This document shows, piece by piece, positions 47,322 to 56,507 of a stretch of 64,000 bases of DNA. The notes under the pieces were generated by a model. The model searched no databases, was not told where the DNA came from, and saw only the letters and a program-made list of their open reading frames with translations. Source of the stretch: Streptococcus sp. HMSC078D09 (GTDB lineage Bacteria; Bacillota; Bacilli; Lactobacillales; Streptococcaceae). The DNA lies in NCBI RefSeq assembly GCF_001813675.1, contig NZ_KV813650.1, positions 96,879-160,878 of the forward strand, written 5' to 3'. The translations under genes and the position numbers were made by a program. Position 1 is the stretch's first letter. Each line of letters begins with the position of its first letter.

Positions 47322-47813
47322 ATGAAAAAAACTATGTTTGCAACAATGGCCATTCTCTCGCTATTTCTGTCGTCGTGCGTGCAAAAAGAAGCGAAGAATG
47401 AAGACAAAAAAGAGCAGTCTACTGAACAGAGTGTAAAAGATTCTACAAAGGAAAGTAAAGAATCAGTGGTCAAAGGAATGGATCAAGCCCCTACCTCATT
47501 GGTTGGAAATGAAAAACCTAATGTAGTATTTGCTTATATGCTTCAAAATCAAATCAATGGCGAAATTGAGATGGGGAAAGTGTTTTATAATGAAGAATAT
47601 CTGGTCCTTGTCTTATCTGCATCAGAAAATATGCTATCTTTAGCAAATATAAATCCAAAAGATTATTGTAAGACGCTTTTTGATTTAAAAGAAGAGATAG
47701 TAAAGCAATACAATGCAACTCAAAAAACACCAAGTAGTATAAAACTTAAAATATATGATAAAGATGAGAAGCTCTTGGCGACGGAGGAAAATGGAGCTTT
47801 GGTGGTTAAGTAA
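47322..47813 (+). CDS. Small lipoprotein
   Basis: A 163-residue lipoprotein: signal peptide MKKTMFATMAILSLFLSSC with lipobox LSSC (Cys19), an acidic, Lys/Glu-rich linker of about 45 residues, then a compact domain (PNVVFAYMLQNQINGEIEM, YLVLVLSASENMLSLAN). Family not recognised. The start at 47322 has an AAGGAGG site; an in-frame codon far upstream has none. The 174-base gap before it shows no other gene. Confidence 0.78.
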   Translation: MKKTMFATMAILSLFLSSCVQKEAKNEDKKEQSTEQSVKDSTKESKESVVKGMDQAPTSLVGNEKPNVVFAYMLQNQINGEIEMGKVFYNEEYLVLVLSASENMLSLANINPKDYCKTLFDLKEEIVKQYNATQKTPSSIKLKIYDKDEKLLATEENGALVVK

Positions 47814-47966
47814 CTAAATTCAGTCAACCATCTGTCGGCATCTGCGTTTTACATTCTTCTCACCAATCCACATTTATTGTTTTTTTAAGCTGATCCTGTT
47901 ACAATGATACTACACGGAAAAGACTGGTCTTCCAGCCTTTTTCATTTCACTATAGAAAGGTCTTTT

Positions 47967-48779
47967 ATGAAACGCAAATCGATTTTGTTTCTCTATATAC
48001 TCTTGCTAGCGATTGGGCTGGCCTATGAGACCCAGTCACTGACGGAAGGCTGGATGTCTGGAAGCCAGTACGGGATTGTGGGTCTTTCAACCCTGATCCT
48101 CCTGGTCTATGCGATTCCTGCTGTCTGGGCCCTCTTTCATTTCACCAAGAAGTGGAAGTTGTCTTGGGTACCGGTGCTCTTTTCTCTACTAGGTGGGGGC
48201 TTTGTTGCTGGTTGGTTATCTAGCTTTGCCAATACCTATTTCCATGACATGATTCAAGCCATCGCTCCAAATAGCGAATTTTGGAACCAGTACGAGAGTG
48301 CCATCGCTGCGCCACTCTTTGAGGAACCCTTTAAGTTGATTCCCATCTTCTTTGTTCTCTATTTGTTCAGTGTCCGTCGGATCAAGTCGATCTTCCTCTT
48401 AGCTATTGCGTCTGGGCTTGGCTTCCAGATCGTGGAGGACTTTGCCTATATCCGTCAGGATCTGCCAGATGGCTTTTCTTACACGGTGTCAGGGATTCTC
48501 GGTCGTGTAGCCAATGCGCCCATGTCTCACTGGGTCTACACAGGCCTTGTCATGCTCGGTTTCTACTTGATTGTCCAAGCTAGCAGAGGACGCAAGGATC
48601 TAGCTCTAGCAGGCTGGGGCTATTTAGTAGCTGGGTTTGGACTCCATTTTGTTGGAAATTCACCCTTCTCACAAATCGTGACCGAGCTGCCGATTGCGAT
48701 TCCAGTCTTGAATGCTACTGGTCTCTTCCTGATCTACCTAGCTTATCAAACTGTTGAGCGATTAGAACAAGGAAAATAA
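47967..48779 (+). CDS. PrsW-family intramembrane metalloprotease
   Basis: A 270-residue membrane protein with eight hydrophobic segments. PrsW motifs: FEEPFKLIPIFF (EExxK) near residue 117, VEDFAYI near 152, SHWVYTGLVMLGF near 188 and GLHFVGNSP near 225, together forming the metal site. PrsW proteins cleave membrane-bound substrates, such as anti-sigma factors in Bacillus. The substrate here is unknown. ATG at 47967 behind AAAGGTC; the longer frame upstream lacks a ribosome site. Confidence 0.88.
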   Translation: MKRKSILFLYILLLAIGLAYETQSLTEGWMSGSQYGIVGLSTLILLVYAIPAVWALFHFTKKWKLSWVPVLFSLLGGGFVAGWLSSFANTYFHDMIQAIAPNSEFWNQYESAIAAPLFEEPFKLIPIFFVLYLFSVRRIKSIFLLAIASGLGFQIVEDFAYIRQDLPDGFSYTVSGILGRVANAPMSHWVYTGLVMLGFYLIVQASRGRKDLALAGWGYLVAGFGLHFVGNSPFSQIVTELPIAIPVLNATGLFLIYLAYQTVERLEQGK

Positions 48780-48790
48780 ACCAAAAAAAG

Positions 48791-48821
48791 ATGCGTATGT
48801 TTGCACACATACGCATTTTTG
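48791..48821. terminator. Bidirectional terminator between PrsW-like gene and mnmE
   Basis: ATGCGTATGT / ACATACGCAT, perfect 10-bp stem with a 6-base loop, T5 on the plus side and T7 on the minus side. Confidence 0.93.
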
Positions 48822-50195
48822 TTATTTACCAAGACAGAACTGGCTGAAGAGTTGGGTAATGAGCTCATCTGGAGCAGCATCTCCTGTGATTTCTCCGAGG
48901 ATTTCCCAGGTGCGGGTGAGGTCGACTTGAAGCAGGTCAACCGGCATACCTAGAGCCAAGCCTTCGTTGACAGCTTGCAGGGCTTCAACAGCTTTCTCGA
49001 TAAGAGAGATGTGACGGGCATTTGAGAGATAAGTCGCATCTTGCTCGACCAGGCCAGCATTCTCGAAGAAGAGGGCGTTGATGCGGTCTTCGATTTGGTC
49101 AATGTTTTGATTTTTAAGGACAGAGATCTTGATGTGATCTGCAGGGATTTGATCCAACTCGATTTGTTGCGGGAGATCGACCTTGTTGAGGAGAATGATG
49201 CGGTTGCTATCTTGAGAGATCTCAAGGAGCTGGCGATCTTGATCGGTCAGGGGTTCGCTAGCATTGAGGACCAGGAGGACTAGATCAGCTTCCTTGAGGG
49301 CTTTTTTCGAACGTTCGACACCGATTTGCTCGACGATGTCCTCGGTTTCCCGGATCCCAGCCGTATCGACCAACTTGAGGGGAACCCCGTTGATGTTGAC
49401 GTATTCTTCAATGACGTCCCGGGTGGTTCCTTCGATATCGGTCACGATGGCTTTTTCCTCTCGAAGGAGGTTGTTGAGGAGGCTAGACTTGCCGACGTTT
49501 GGTCGACCGATGATAGCAGTAGAGATCCCTTCACGCAAGATCTTTCCACGGCGAGCTGTCTTCAGCAAATTGGTCAAGAGGGCTTCAAACTCGGTGGTCT
49601 TTTCACGAATGATCTCGGTGGTAGCTTCCTCGACATCATCGTACTCAGGATAGTCGATGTTGACTTCGACTTGAGCCAGAGTATTGAGGATCTCTTGACG
49701 GGTATTGTTGATCAGTTCAGACAGGGATCCGTCCAACTGTTTGACGGCAATATTCATAGCCTTGTCGGTCTTGGCGCGGATAATATCCATGACTGCCTCA
49801 GCCTGGGTCAAATCAACCCGACCGTTGAGGAAGGCACGCTTGGTAAATTCACCAGGTTCGGCCAAACGAGCTCCCTCACGGATGACCAATTGCAGAATTT
49901 CATTGGTCACTGCAATCCCGCCGTGGGTATTGATCTCGATAATGTCCTCACGGGTGAAGGTCTTAGGTGAGCGCATAGCTCCAACCATGACTTCATCGAG
50001 GATCTCATTCTTATCTGGATCCACGATGTGGCCGTAGTTAAGGGTATGGCTAGCCACTTTGCTTAAATCTTTTCCCTTAAAGATTTTTTGCGCAATGGCA
50101 AAGCTGTCTGTCCCGCTTAAGCGGACGATCCCAATAGCTCCCTCACCGAGAGGTGTCGAGATGGCAGCGATGGTATCAAATTCTTTAGTAATCAT
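48822..50195 (-). CDS. mnmE: tRNA uridine-5-carboxymethylaminomethyl modification GTPase
   Basis: With MnmG, modifies the wobble uridine of several tRNAs. The 457-residue protein has the N-terminal folate-binding part ([21 protein letters not shown], split at IG), the GTPase G1 motif [14 protein letters not shown] near 225, DTAGIRET near 270, LNKVDL near 335, and the C-terminal CLGK with the key cysteine. The start at 50195 (MITKEFDTI) fits the family; the open frame continues 33 codons upstream without conserved sequence. Confidence 0.97.
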   Translation of the reverse strand: MITKEFDTIAAISTPLGEGAIGIVRLSGTDSFAIAQKIFKGKDLSKVASHTLNYGHIVDPDKNEILDEVMVGAMRSPKTFTREDIIEINTHGGIAVTNEILQLVIREGARLAEPGEFTKRAFLNGRVDLTQAEAVMDIIRAKTDKAMNIAVKQLDGSLSELINNTRQEILNTLAQVEVNIDYPEYDDVEEATTEIIREKTTEFEALLTNLLKTARRGKILREGISTAIIGRPNVGKSSLLNNLLREEKAIVTDIEGTTRDVIEEYVNINGVPLKLVDTAGIRETEDIVEQIGVERSKKALKEADLVLLVLNASEPLTDQDRQLLEISQDSNRIILLNKVDLPQQIELDQIPADHIKISVLKNQNIDQIEDRINALFFENAGLVEQDATYLSNARHISLIEKAVEALQAVNEGLALGMPVDLLQVDLTRTWEILGEITGDAAPDELITQLFSQFCLGK

Positions 50196-50307
50196 GTCAA
50201 TTCTCTTTTCCTGTAGATTCATCTCTATTCTATCGTAAAGTCCGCAGACGGGCAAGGTTTTGCTTTTAGAACTAAAAGTTGGAAAGGTTTTCAATTAATT
50301 AGTGAAA

Positions 50308-50338
50308 TCTCTTACAGAATATGCTATACTGTAAGAGA
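50308..50338. promoter_or_regulatory. Inverted repeat over the rpiA promoter
   Basis: TCTCTTACAG-N11-CTGTAAGAGA, a perfect 10-bp repeat. The right arm overlaps an extended -10 box TGCTATACT (50322-50330), so a bound dimeric protein would block transcription of the nucleoside operon. Confidence 0.7.
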
Positions 50339-50354
50339 ATATAAAAGGAGGTCT

Positions 50355-51029
50355 ATGATGGTAAACCTAAAAGAACAGGTAGGAATTAAAGCGGCTGAGT
50401 TTGTCACAGACGGCATGATTGTCGGTCTCGGTACAGGGTCAACTGCTTATTATTTTGTGGCTGAATTGGGTCGTCGCATCAAAGAAGAAGGCTTGAAGAT
50501 CACGGCAGTTACGACATCGAGTGTGACCTATGATCAGGCTGAAAGTTTAGGCATCCCGCTCAAGGCCATCGACGATGTCGAAGTGGTCGATGTGACAGTA
50601 GACGGTGCCGATGAAGTGGATCCTCAATTAAATGGGATCAAAGGTGGCGGTGGTGCTCTCCTCATGGAAAAGATCGTCGCAACCAATTCAAAAGATTGCA
50701 TTTGGATCGTGGATGAATCCAAACAAGTCGCAACTCTTGGGGCTTTCAAACTTCCAGTGGAAGTAGTGCAATACGGAGCTGAAAATCTCTTCCGTCACTT
50801 TGAGCAAAAAGGTTACCATCCTGCTTTCCGTATCGCGGATGACCAACGTTTTGTCACCGACCAAGGCAACTTCATCATTGACTTGGATCTTAAGGTGATC
50901 GAGGATACAGAAGCTCTAGCCAATGAATTGGATCACACCGTAGGCGTCGTAGAGCACGGTTTATTCTTGAACATGATTTCAAAAGTGATTGTAGGGACAC
51001 CAGATGGCCCTGTCATCATTGAAAAATAG
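50355..51029 (+). CDS. rpiA: Ribose-5-phosphate isomerase A
   Basis: Interconverts ribose 5-phosphate and ribulose 5-phosphate, linking nucleoside ribose to the pentose phosphate pathway. The 224-residue protein shows [13 protein letters not shown] (residues 24-36), [20 protein letters not shown] (split at DE) with the catalytic Asp/Glu near 81-90, and the Lys-containing [17 protein letters not shown] precedes two adjacent ATGs (50355, 50358). First gene of the salvage cluster that follows. Confidence 0.97.
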   Translation: MMVNLKEQVGIKAAEFVTDGMIVGLGTGSTAYYFVAELGRRIKEEGLKITAVTTSSVTYDQAESLGIPLKAIDDVEVVDVTVDGADEVDPQLNGIKGGGGALLMEKIVATNSKDCIWIVDESKQVATLGAFKLPVEVVQYGAENLFRHFEQKGYHPAFRIADDQRFVTDQGNFIIDLDLKVIEDTEALANELDHTVGVVEHGLFLNMISKVIVGTPDGPVIIEK

Positions 51030-51039
51030 GTTTCTCTAA

Positions 51040-51072
51040 AGAGGAGCCGGATCAAACAACGGCTCTCTTCTT
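51040..51072 (+). terminator. Weak terminator after rpiA
   Basis: GAGGAGCCG / CGGCTCTC stem with a 10-base loop and a modest T-rich tail; read-through into deoB is likely. Confidence 0.5.
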
Positions 51073-51081
51073 ATAGGGATA

Positions 51082-51090
51082 TGGTATAAT
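51082..51090 (+). promoter_or_regulatory. Extended -10 promoter of deoB
   Basis: TGGTATAAT, 33 bases before the deoB ATG, gives a second entry point into the operon. Confidence 0.7.
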
Positions 51091-51122
51091 ATAGCTAGTT
51101 TAATAAAGGAAAGAGGCAGTAT

Positions 51123-52334
51123 ATGTCAAAATTTAAACGCATGCACTTAGTTGTGCTGGATTCAGTTGGGATCGGTGCTGCACCAGATGCCAATAACTTT
51201 GTCAATGCAGGTGTTCCAGATGGAGCATCTGATACTTTGGGCCACATCTCTAAAACCGTTGGCTTAAATGTACCAAACATGGCCAAAATCGGTCTTGGAA
51301 ATATTCCTCGTGAAGTACCATTGAAGACTGTGCCAGCTGAAAGCAACCCAACTGGGTATGCAACAAAATTGCAAGAAGTCTCTCTTGGGAAAGACACCAT
51401 GACTGGTCACTGGGAAATCATGGGGCTCAACATTACAGAACCTTTTGATACCTTCTGGAATGGTTTCCCTGAAGAAATTATCACAAAGATTGAAGAGTTC
51501 TCAGGCCGTAAGGTCATCCGTGAAGCTAACAAACCTTATTCTGGTACAGCGGTCATCGATGACTTTGGACCACGTCAAATGGAAACTGGCGAGTTGATCA
51601 TTTATACATCAGCTGACCCAGTTCTTCAAATCGCAGCTCACGAAGACATCATTCCTTTGGATGAACTCTACCGTATCTGTGAATACGCTCGTTCCATCAC
51701 TTTGGAACGTCCAGCTCTTCTTGGGCGTATCATTGCCCGCCCTTATGTTGGGGAACCAGGCAACTTCACACGGACAGCCAACCGTCGTGACTTGGCTGTT
51801 TCACCATTTGCGCCAACTGTTTTGGATAAGTTGAACGAAGCGGGTATCGATACCTATGCAGTTGGTAAGATCAACGATATCTTCAACGGAGCTGGTATCA
51901 ACCACGATATGGGCCACAACAAATCAAACAGCCATGGTATGGATACCTTGATTAAGACCATGGGACTTCCTGAATTCCAAGAAGGCTTCTCATTTACCAA
52001 CTTGGTAGACTTTGATGCTCTTTACGGTCACCGTCGCAATGCTCACGGCTACCGCGATTGCTTGCATGAATTTGACGAACGCTTGCCAGAAATCATTGCA
52101 GCCATGCGTGAAGATGACCTCTTGATGATCACTGCAGACCACGGGAATGACCCAACCTATGCTGGTACAGACCATACGCGTGAATACATCCCATTCTTGG
52201 CTTATAGCCCATCCTTCAAGGGCAATGGTGTGATTCCAGTCGGACATTTCTCTGATATCTCTGCGACAATTGCAGATAACTTTGGTGTTGAAAAAGCCAT
52301 GATCGGTGAAAGCTTCTTAGACAAATTGAACTAA
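51123..52334 (+). CDS. deoB: Phosphopentomutase
   Basis: Moves phosphate between C1 and C5 of (deoxy)ribose, using the product of nucleoside phosphorylases. The 403-residue alkaline-phosphatase-fold protein has [13 protein letters not shown] (first metal Asp), [13 protein letters not shown] (catalytic Thr) near 90 and the metal cluster [10 protein letters not shown] near 340 and TDHTREYIP. Ends 1 base before the next gene. Strong codon bias. Confidence 0.98.
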   Translation: MSKFKRMHLVVLDSVGIGAAPDANNFVNAGVPDGASDTLGHISKTVGLNVPNMAKIGLGNIPREVPLKTVPAESNPTGYATKLQEVSLGKDTMTGHWEIMGLNITEPFDTFWNGFPEEIITKIEEFSGRKVIREANKPYSGTAVIDDFGPRQMETGELIIYTSADPVLQIAAHEDIIPLDELYRICEYARSITLERPALLGRIIARPYVGEPGNFTRTANRRDLAVSPFAPTVLDKLNEAGIDTYAVGKINDIFNGAGINHDMGHNKSNSHGMDTLIKTMGLPEFQEGFSFTNLVDFDALYGHRRNAHGYRDCLHEFDERLPEIIAAMREDDLLMITADHGNDPTYAGTDHTREYIPFLAYSPSFKGNGVIPVGHFSDISATIADNFGVEKAMIGESFLDKLN

Positions 52335-52335
52335 G

Positions 52336-52881
52336 ATGACACGCTTCGCTCTCCTCGTAAGAGGGATCAATGTTGGCGGGAAAAACAAGGTCGTGATGGC
52401 AGAGCTTCGAGAGGAGCTCCAAACGATCGGGCTGGATGGGGTAGAGACCTACATCAATAGTGGCAATATCTTCTTTGAATCTGCTAGTTCTAAAGCAGAA
52501 TTGGTAGATTTGCTGGGACATTTCTTTCGTGATCACTATCCCTTTATCCAGTCTTTTTCTCTCTTTTCAGCTGAGGACTATGCGCAAGATCTCGCTGCTC
52601 TACCAGGATGGTGGCAGGAGGATCTGGCCCGCAAGGATGTTCTCTTTTACACAGAAGGCCTCAATCAGGATGCTGTCTTGGAGCTGGTCTCCTCTTTTTC
52701 GCTCGGTGATGAAATCATCCATCGTGGGAATCTAGGGATCTACTGGGGCAAATACTCAGAAGAAACCTATACAAAGACCGCTTACCACAGACAAGTCCTC
52801 AAGATGCCGGATTACCGTCTGTTGACCATTCGCAATGCCAATACATTTGACAAAATTGGCCAATTTTTAAGGAAATCATAA
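52336..52881 (+). CDS. DUF1697 protein
   Basis: A 181-residue soluble protein with the DUF1697 pattern: RFALLVRGINVGGKNKVVM at the start, then the YINSGNIFFES segment near 38 and the closing RNANTFDKI. Biochemical role unknown. It starts 1 base after the deoB stop without its own strong ribosome site (a GAACTAAG context), so translation is probably coupled to deoB. Confidence 0.9.
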   Translation: MTRFALLVRGINVGGKNKVVMAELREELQTIGLDGVETYINSGNIFFESASSKAELVDLLGHFFRDHYPFIQSFSLFSAEDYAQDLAALPGWWQEDLARKDVLFYTEGLNQDAVLELVSSFSLGDEIIHRGNLGIYWGKYSEETYTKTAYHRQVLKMPDYRLLTIRNANTFDKIGQFLRKS

Positions 52882-52893
52882 AGGAGATATGCA

Positions 52894-53703
52894 ATGACAT
52901 TATTAGCAAAAATCAATGAAACAGCTGCTTTTTTGAAAGGCAAAGGAATGGAAGCACCTGAGTTTGGCTTGATCCTTGGATCAGGTCTTGGAGAACTGGC
53001 TGAAGAAATCGAAAATGCCGTCGTAGTAGACTACTCTGAAATTCCAAACTGGGGTCGTTCAACGGTTGTCGGCCATGCTGGTAAATTGGTCTACGGTGAT
53101 CTTGCTGGACGTAAGGTTTTGGCCCTTCAAGGACGTTTCCATTTCTACGAAGGAAACCCATTAGAAGTGGTGACTTTCCCAGTTCGTGTTATGAAAGTTT
53201 TGGGCTGTGAAGGGGTTCTTGTTACCAATGCTGCTGGTGGTATTGGCTTTGGTCCAGGTACTTTGATGGCCATCACAGACCACATCAATATGACTGGTCA
53301 AAACCCATTGATCGGTGAAAACTTGGATGACTTTGGTCCACGTTTCCCAGATATATCGAAAGCTTACACACCTGAATACCGTGAGACAGCTCATCAAGTA
53401 GCAGACAAATTGGGTATCAAATTGGATGATGGGGTTTATATCGGTGTGACAGGTCCTACTTATGAAACTCCAGCTGAAATCCGTGCGTTTAAGACTCTTG
53501 GTGCAGATGCTGTCGGAATGTCAACCGTTCCTGAAGTCATCGTTGCAGCGCATTCTGGCTTGAAGGTTCTTGGTATTTCATGTATTACCAACTTTGCGGC
53601 TGGTTTCCAAGAAGAGCTCAACCACGAAGAAGTAGTGGAAGTGACAGAGCGCGTCAAGGGAGACTTCAAAGGATTGCTAAAAGCGATTCTTGCTGAACTC
53701 TAA
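52894..53703 (+). CDS. punA: Purine-nucleoside phosphorylase, PNP-I type
   Basis: Splits purine nucleosides into base and ribose 1-phosphate. The 269-residue protein of the trimeric class has LILGSGLGELAEEI near residue 25 (phosphate loop), STVVGHAGKLVYGD near 50, LQGRFHFYEG near 72 and TGPTYETPAEIRAF near 188 with GADAVGMSTVPE. AAGGAGA precedes the ATG. It differs from the hexameric-type DeoD encoded at 55797, so the operon covers two PNP classes. Confidence 0.96.
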   Translation: MTLLAKINETAAFLKGKGMEAPEFGLILGSGLGELAEEIENAVVVDYSEIPNWGRSTVVGHAGKLVYGDLAGRKVLALQGRFHFYEGNPLEVVTFPVRVMKVLGCEGVLVTNAAGGIGFGPGTLMAITDHINMTGQNPLIGENLDDFGPRFPDISKAYTPEYRETAHQVADKLGIKLDDGVYIGVTGPTYETPAEIRAFKTLGADAVGMSTVPEVIVAAHSGLKVLGISCITNFAAGFQEELNHEEVVEVTERVKGDFKGLLKAILAEL

Positions 53704-53707
53704 TCCA

Positions 53708-54943
53708 ATGAAAGTACGACTCCAAAGGCTGCCCTACGGACTGAGGTTGCTTCTAGCCACCTTATCATTAGGGATCGGGACAGGTCTGGTCGGCATTGCC
53801 TATCATTATCTACTGGAAGGGGTGCAAGGGCTGGCCTTTGGCCAAGATACATCGGATTTGCTCCAGCAATTTCAAGAAGCTGGAGGTCTCCGTAGATTTT
53901 TGGTCTTATGTGTGACTGGGTGCTTGGCAACTGGCTTCTGGTATGTCCTGCAAAAGCGTTATAAGATCCTGTCTATTCGCCAGCAAATTGACTTAGCTGG
54001 AGACAGGGAACCAGCGCCCTTAGCCCACCTCCTTCATGCAGGGATGCAGGTGGCAATTGTTGGAGCAGGCGCATCGGTCGGAAAAGAAGGAGCCCCACGT
54101 GAGGTCGGGGCTCTTCTAGCTGGTCGCTTGGCGAAGGGATTCTCACTAGCCCTCAAAGAGCGAAAAGTCTTGATCGCCTGTGGTGCTGGAGCTGGTTTGG
54201 CTGCGGTCTATCAGGTTCCCTTTGCCAGTAGCTTGTTTGTCTTTGAGACCTTAGGGCTCGCATACAGTTGGCAGAACTTTCTACTGGTTTTGACCAGTAC
54301 TTATCTGGCCACCTGGGTCGCTCAGCCCATCGTTGGTCAGGAGGCCATTTATCAACTGTCCGCTGTCTCATGGTCGGCTAGCAGTTTTTTACAGGCTATT
54401 GTGATTGCTTTCTTGGTCACTCCCTTGGCTCTGGTCTTTGCTTTCCTCGCCAAGCGGGCTAGTCACAAACGGCGGAAGGATAGGACAATTCTTTGGGCTC
54501 TTCCTCTAGCCTTTCTAGTGCTGGGGAGCCTAGTAGCCTTTTTCCCCATCTTTATGGGAAATGGCCAGGTACTAGCACAAGCCCTCTTGTCTAGCCAGTC
54601 GATTCCTTATCTTCCACTGACTCTTGCAGTGAAGGGGCTTCTGGTTTATCTCCTCTTGCGCAATGGTGCCTATGGGGGAACCTTGACACCATCATTTGCC
54701 TTAGGAGTTGGATTTGGCTACCTAGTGACCTTGCTTTTGACAGTCCTTGGGATTCATCTGGATCCAGCTATAGGGATGTTACTAGGAGCGACCGTCTTTT
54801 TAGGAACGACCTTAAAAGCTCCTCTGACAGCCATTGCCCTGAGCCTTGGATTTACAGGTCAAACTTGGAGTTTGACAATCCCGCTTGTACTTGCGGCTGG
54901 TCTGTCTTACGTGATTCGAAAGAGATGGGAGAAGAAACGATGA
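53708..54943 (+). CDS. ClC-family chloride channel/exchanger, second type
   Basis: A 411-residue membrane protein with about ten helices. The gating glutamate is Glu127 in GAGASVGKEGAPREVG, and AYGGTLTPSFALGVGFG near 320 is the later ion-path segment. It is divergent from the ClC at 36387 (GKEGAP against GREGVAV). The ATG at 53708 sits 4 bases after the punA stop; its ribosome site would lie inside punA. A role in the nucleoside operon is not obvious; membership reflects conserved gene order in related streptococci. Confidence 0.88.
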   Translation: MKVRLQRLPYGLRLLLATLSLGIGTGLVGIAYHYLLEGVQGLAFGQDTSDLLQQFQEAGGLRRFLVLCVTGCLATGFWYVLQKRYKILSIRQQIDLAGDREPAPLAHLLHAGMQVAIVGAGASVGKEGAPREVGALLAGRLAKGFSLALKERKVLIACGAGAGLAAVYQVPFASSLFVFETLGLAYSWQNFLLVLTSTYLATWVAQPIVGQEAIYQLSAVSWSASSFLQAIVIAFLVTPLALVFAFLAKRASHKRRKDRTILWALPLAFLVLGSLVAFFPIFMGNGQVLAQALLSSQSIPYLPLTLAVKGLLVYLLLRNGAYGGTLTPSFALGVGFGYLVTLLLTVLGIHLDPAIGMLLGATVFLGTTLKAPLTAIALSLGFTGQTWSLTIPLVLAAGLSYVIRKRWEKKR

Positions 54944-55650
54944 AGGTACATTTTGTACTGCATGAAACATTTGAAGTGCCGGGCGCTTATCTAAAATGGG
55001 CACAGGAGCGTGGCCATCAAGTGACCACGACTAAAGTCTATGAGAATGAAGCCCTACCAGAGACAGTGGATGAGATCGACTTTTTGATCGTCATGGGAGG
55101 ACCTCAATCGCCAGATGAAGATCGGGAAACTTTTCCATACTACGATCCTCAGGCAGAGATCGAGTTGATTCAAAAAGCCATGAAGGCAGATCGTTATATT
55201 GTTGGGGTCTGTCTGGGGGCGCAGCTCCTGTCTGTTGCCTATGGTGCGAAGTATGACCACAGTCCGGAACGTGAGATTGGGGTTTATCCTGTGACCTTGA
55301 CGCCTGAAGGACTGACAGATCCACATGTCGGTGAGTTTGGAAAAACTCTTGAAACTGGTCACTGGCATGGTGATATGCCCGGATTGACAGAAGATGCTGT
55401 TGTTCTTGCGACCAGTCAAGGGTGTCCGCGTCAGATTATTCGCTTTAGTCCGAAACATTATGCCTTCCAAGCCCACTTGGAATTTGATCCAGAAGCAGTT
55501 GATCTCTTGATTGCTGCTGACGGTGAAGAAGTTTTGGAAGAACAAAGTCAAAACCTGACCTTTGTTCAAAAACCTGAAGCCATTCGTGCTTACGATTATC
55601 GAGAAATGAATACCAAACTCTTTGCGTTTTTGGATTCATTAACAAATTAA
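54940..55650 (+). CDS. Class I glutamine amidotransferase-like protein
   Basis: A 236-residue protein of the GMP-synthase-like GATase group. The triad is complete: Cys91 in GVCLGAQLL, His179 and Glu181 in QAHLEFD. As a stand-alone glutaminase domain, its partner or substrate is unknown; a gamma-glutamyl hydrolase role is possible. The ATG overlaps the ClC stop by 4 bases (ATGA), which rules out the longer upstream start. Confidence 0.9.
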   Translation: MKVHFVLHETFEVPGAYLKWAQERGHQVTTTKVYENEALPETVDEIDFLIVMGGPQSPDEDRETFPYYDPQAEIELIQKAMKADRYIVGVCLGAQLLSVAYGAKYDHSPEREIGVYPVTLTPEGLTDPHVGEFGKTLETGHWHGDMPGLTEDAVVLATSQGCPRQIIRFSPKHYAFQAHLEFDPEAVDLLIAADGEEVLEEQSQNLTFVQKPEAIRAYDYREMNTKLFAFLDSLTN

Positions 55651-55666
55651 ATAAAAAAGAAAGGAT

Positions 55667-55775
55667 GGGTTTACCGTATTCGCTGAACTGAATACGGGCG
55701 GAGAACTGTGTAAAAAAGATAAACTGTCTAGCATCTGCGATGCGTCGTCAGTTTCCTATTTTTACTTTGTTCTCT
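55667..55775 (+). promoter_or_regulatory. Structured leader before deoD
   Basis: Two hairpins: CCGTATTC-N8-GAATACGG (55674-55697) and AAACTG...GCAT-N5-ATGC...CAGTTT (55721-55754). No T tract follows either, and no known riboswitch was recognised. It fills the gap between the amidotransferase gene and deoD. Confidence 0.5.
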
Positions 55776-55796
55776 GTCGCCCTTTATATCTTAATT

Positions 55797-56507
55797 ATGT
55801 CTATCCATATTGCTGCTAAGCAAGGTGAAATTGCTGATAAAATTCTTCTTCCTGGGGATCCTCTTCGTGCGAAATTTATTGCTGAGAATTTCCTTGAAGA
55901 TGCTGTTTGCTTCAACGAAGTCCGTAACATGTTTGGTTACACAGGTACTTATAAAGGTCACCGTGTTTCTGTCATGGGTACTGGGATGGGGATGCCATCG
56001 ATCTCTATCTATGCGCGTGAGTTGATTGTCGACTACGGTGTGAAGAAATTGATCCGTGTGGGAACGGCTGGTTCTTTGAATGAGGATGTGCATGTTCGTG
56101 AATTGGTCTTGGCGCAAGCTGCTGCAACCAACTCAAACATCATCCGCAACGACTGGCCTCAATACGATTTCCCTCAAATCGCTAGCTTTGATCTTTTAGA
56201 CAAGGCTTATCACATTGCCAAAGACCTTGGCATGACGACCCACGTTGGCAATGTTTTGTCATCAGATGTTTTCTATTCAAACTATGGTGAAAAGAACATC
56301 GAGCTTGGTAAATGGGGTGTAAAAGCTGTAGAAATGGAAGCAGCGGCTCTTTACTATCTTGCGGCTCAACACCATGTGGATGCCCTTGCTATCATGACGA
56401 TTTCAGACAGTTTAGTTAATCCAGATGAGGACACAACTGCTGAAGAACGTCAAACTACTTTCACAGACATGATGAAAGTTGGTCTTGAGACCTTGATTGC
56501 AGACTAA
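55797..56507 (+). CDS. deoD: Purine-nucleoside phosphorylase, DeoD type
   Basis: Phosphorolysis of (deoxy)adenosine and other purine nucleosides by the hexameric class. The 236-residue protein has the family start [32 protein letters not shown] near 45, MGTGMGMPS near 64, [11 protein letters not shown] near 90 and [12 protein letters not shown] near 180 and the catalytic Asp in TISDSLV. No ribosome site stands before this ATG; the frame is open back to an ATG at 55740 that would add 19 mostly hydrophobic residues. I keep the family start but the point is open. Confidence 0.93.
   Translation: MSIHIAAKQGEIADKILLPGDPLRAKFIAENFLEDAVCFNEVRNMFGYTGTYKGHRVSVMGTGMGMPSISIYARELIVDYGVKKLIRVGTAGSLNEDVHVRELVLAQAAATNSNIIRNDWPQYDFPQIASFDLLDKAYHIAKDLGMTTHVGNVLSSDVFYSNYGEKNIELGKWGVKAVEMEAAALYYLAAQHHVDALAIMTISDSLVNPDEDTTAEERQTTFTDMMKVGLETLIAD

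Noticed and set aside
38119-48780. Attachment-site duplication of the tRNA-Arg 3' end
   Set aside because: I looked for GGTTCGATTCCGGCAGGGG downstream of the island and in intergenic gaps to 48780 and did not find a second copy.
49264-49970. Two overlapping plus-strand open frames of 129 and 214 codons
   Set aside because: Both lie antisense inside mnmE, which is unmistakable; codon use reflects the opposite strand and no ribosome site is present.
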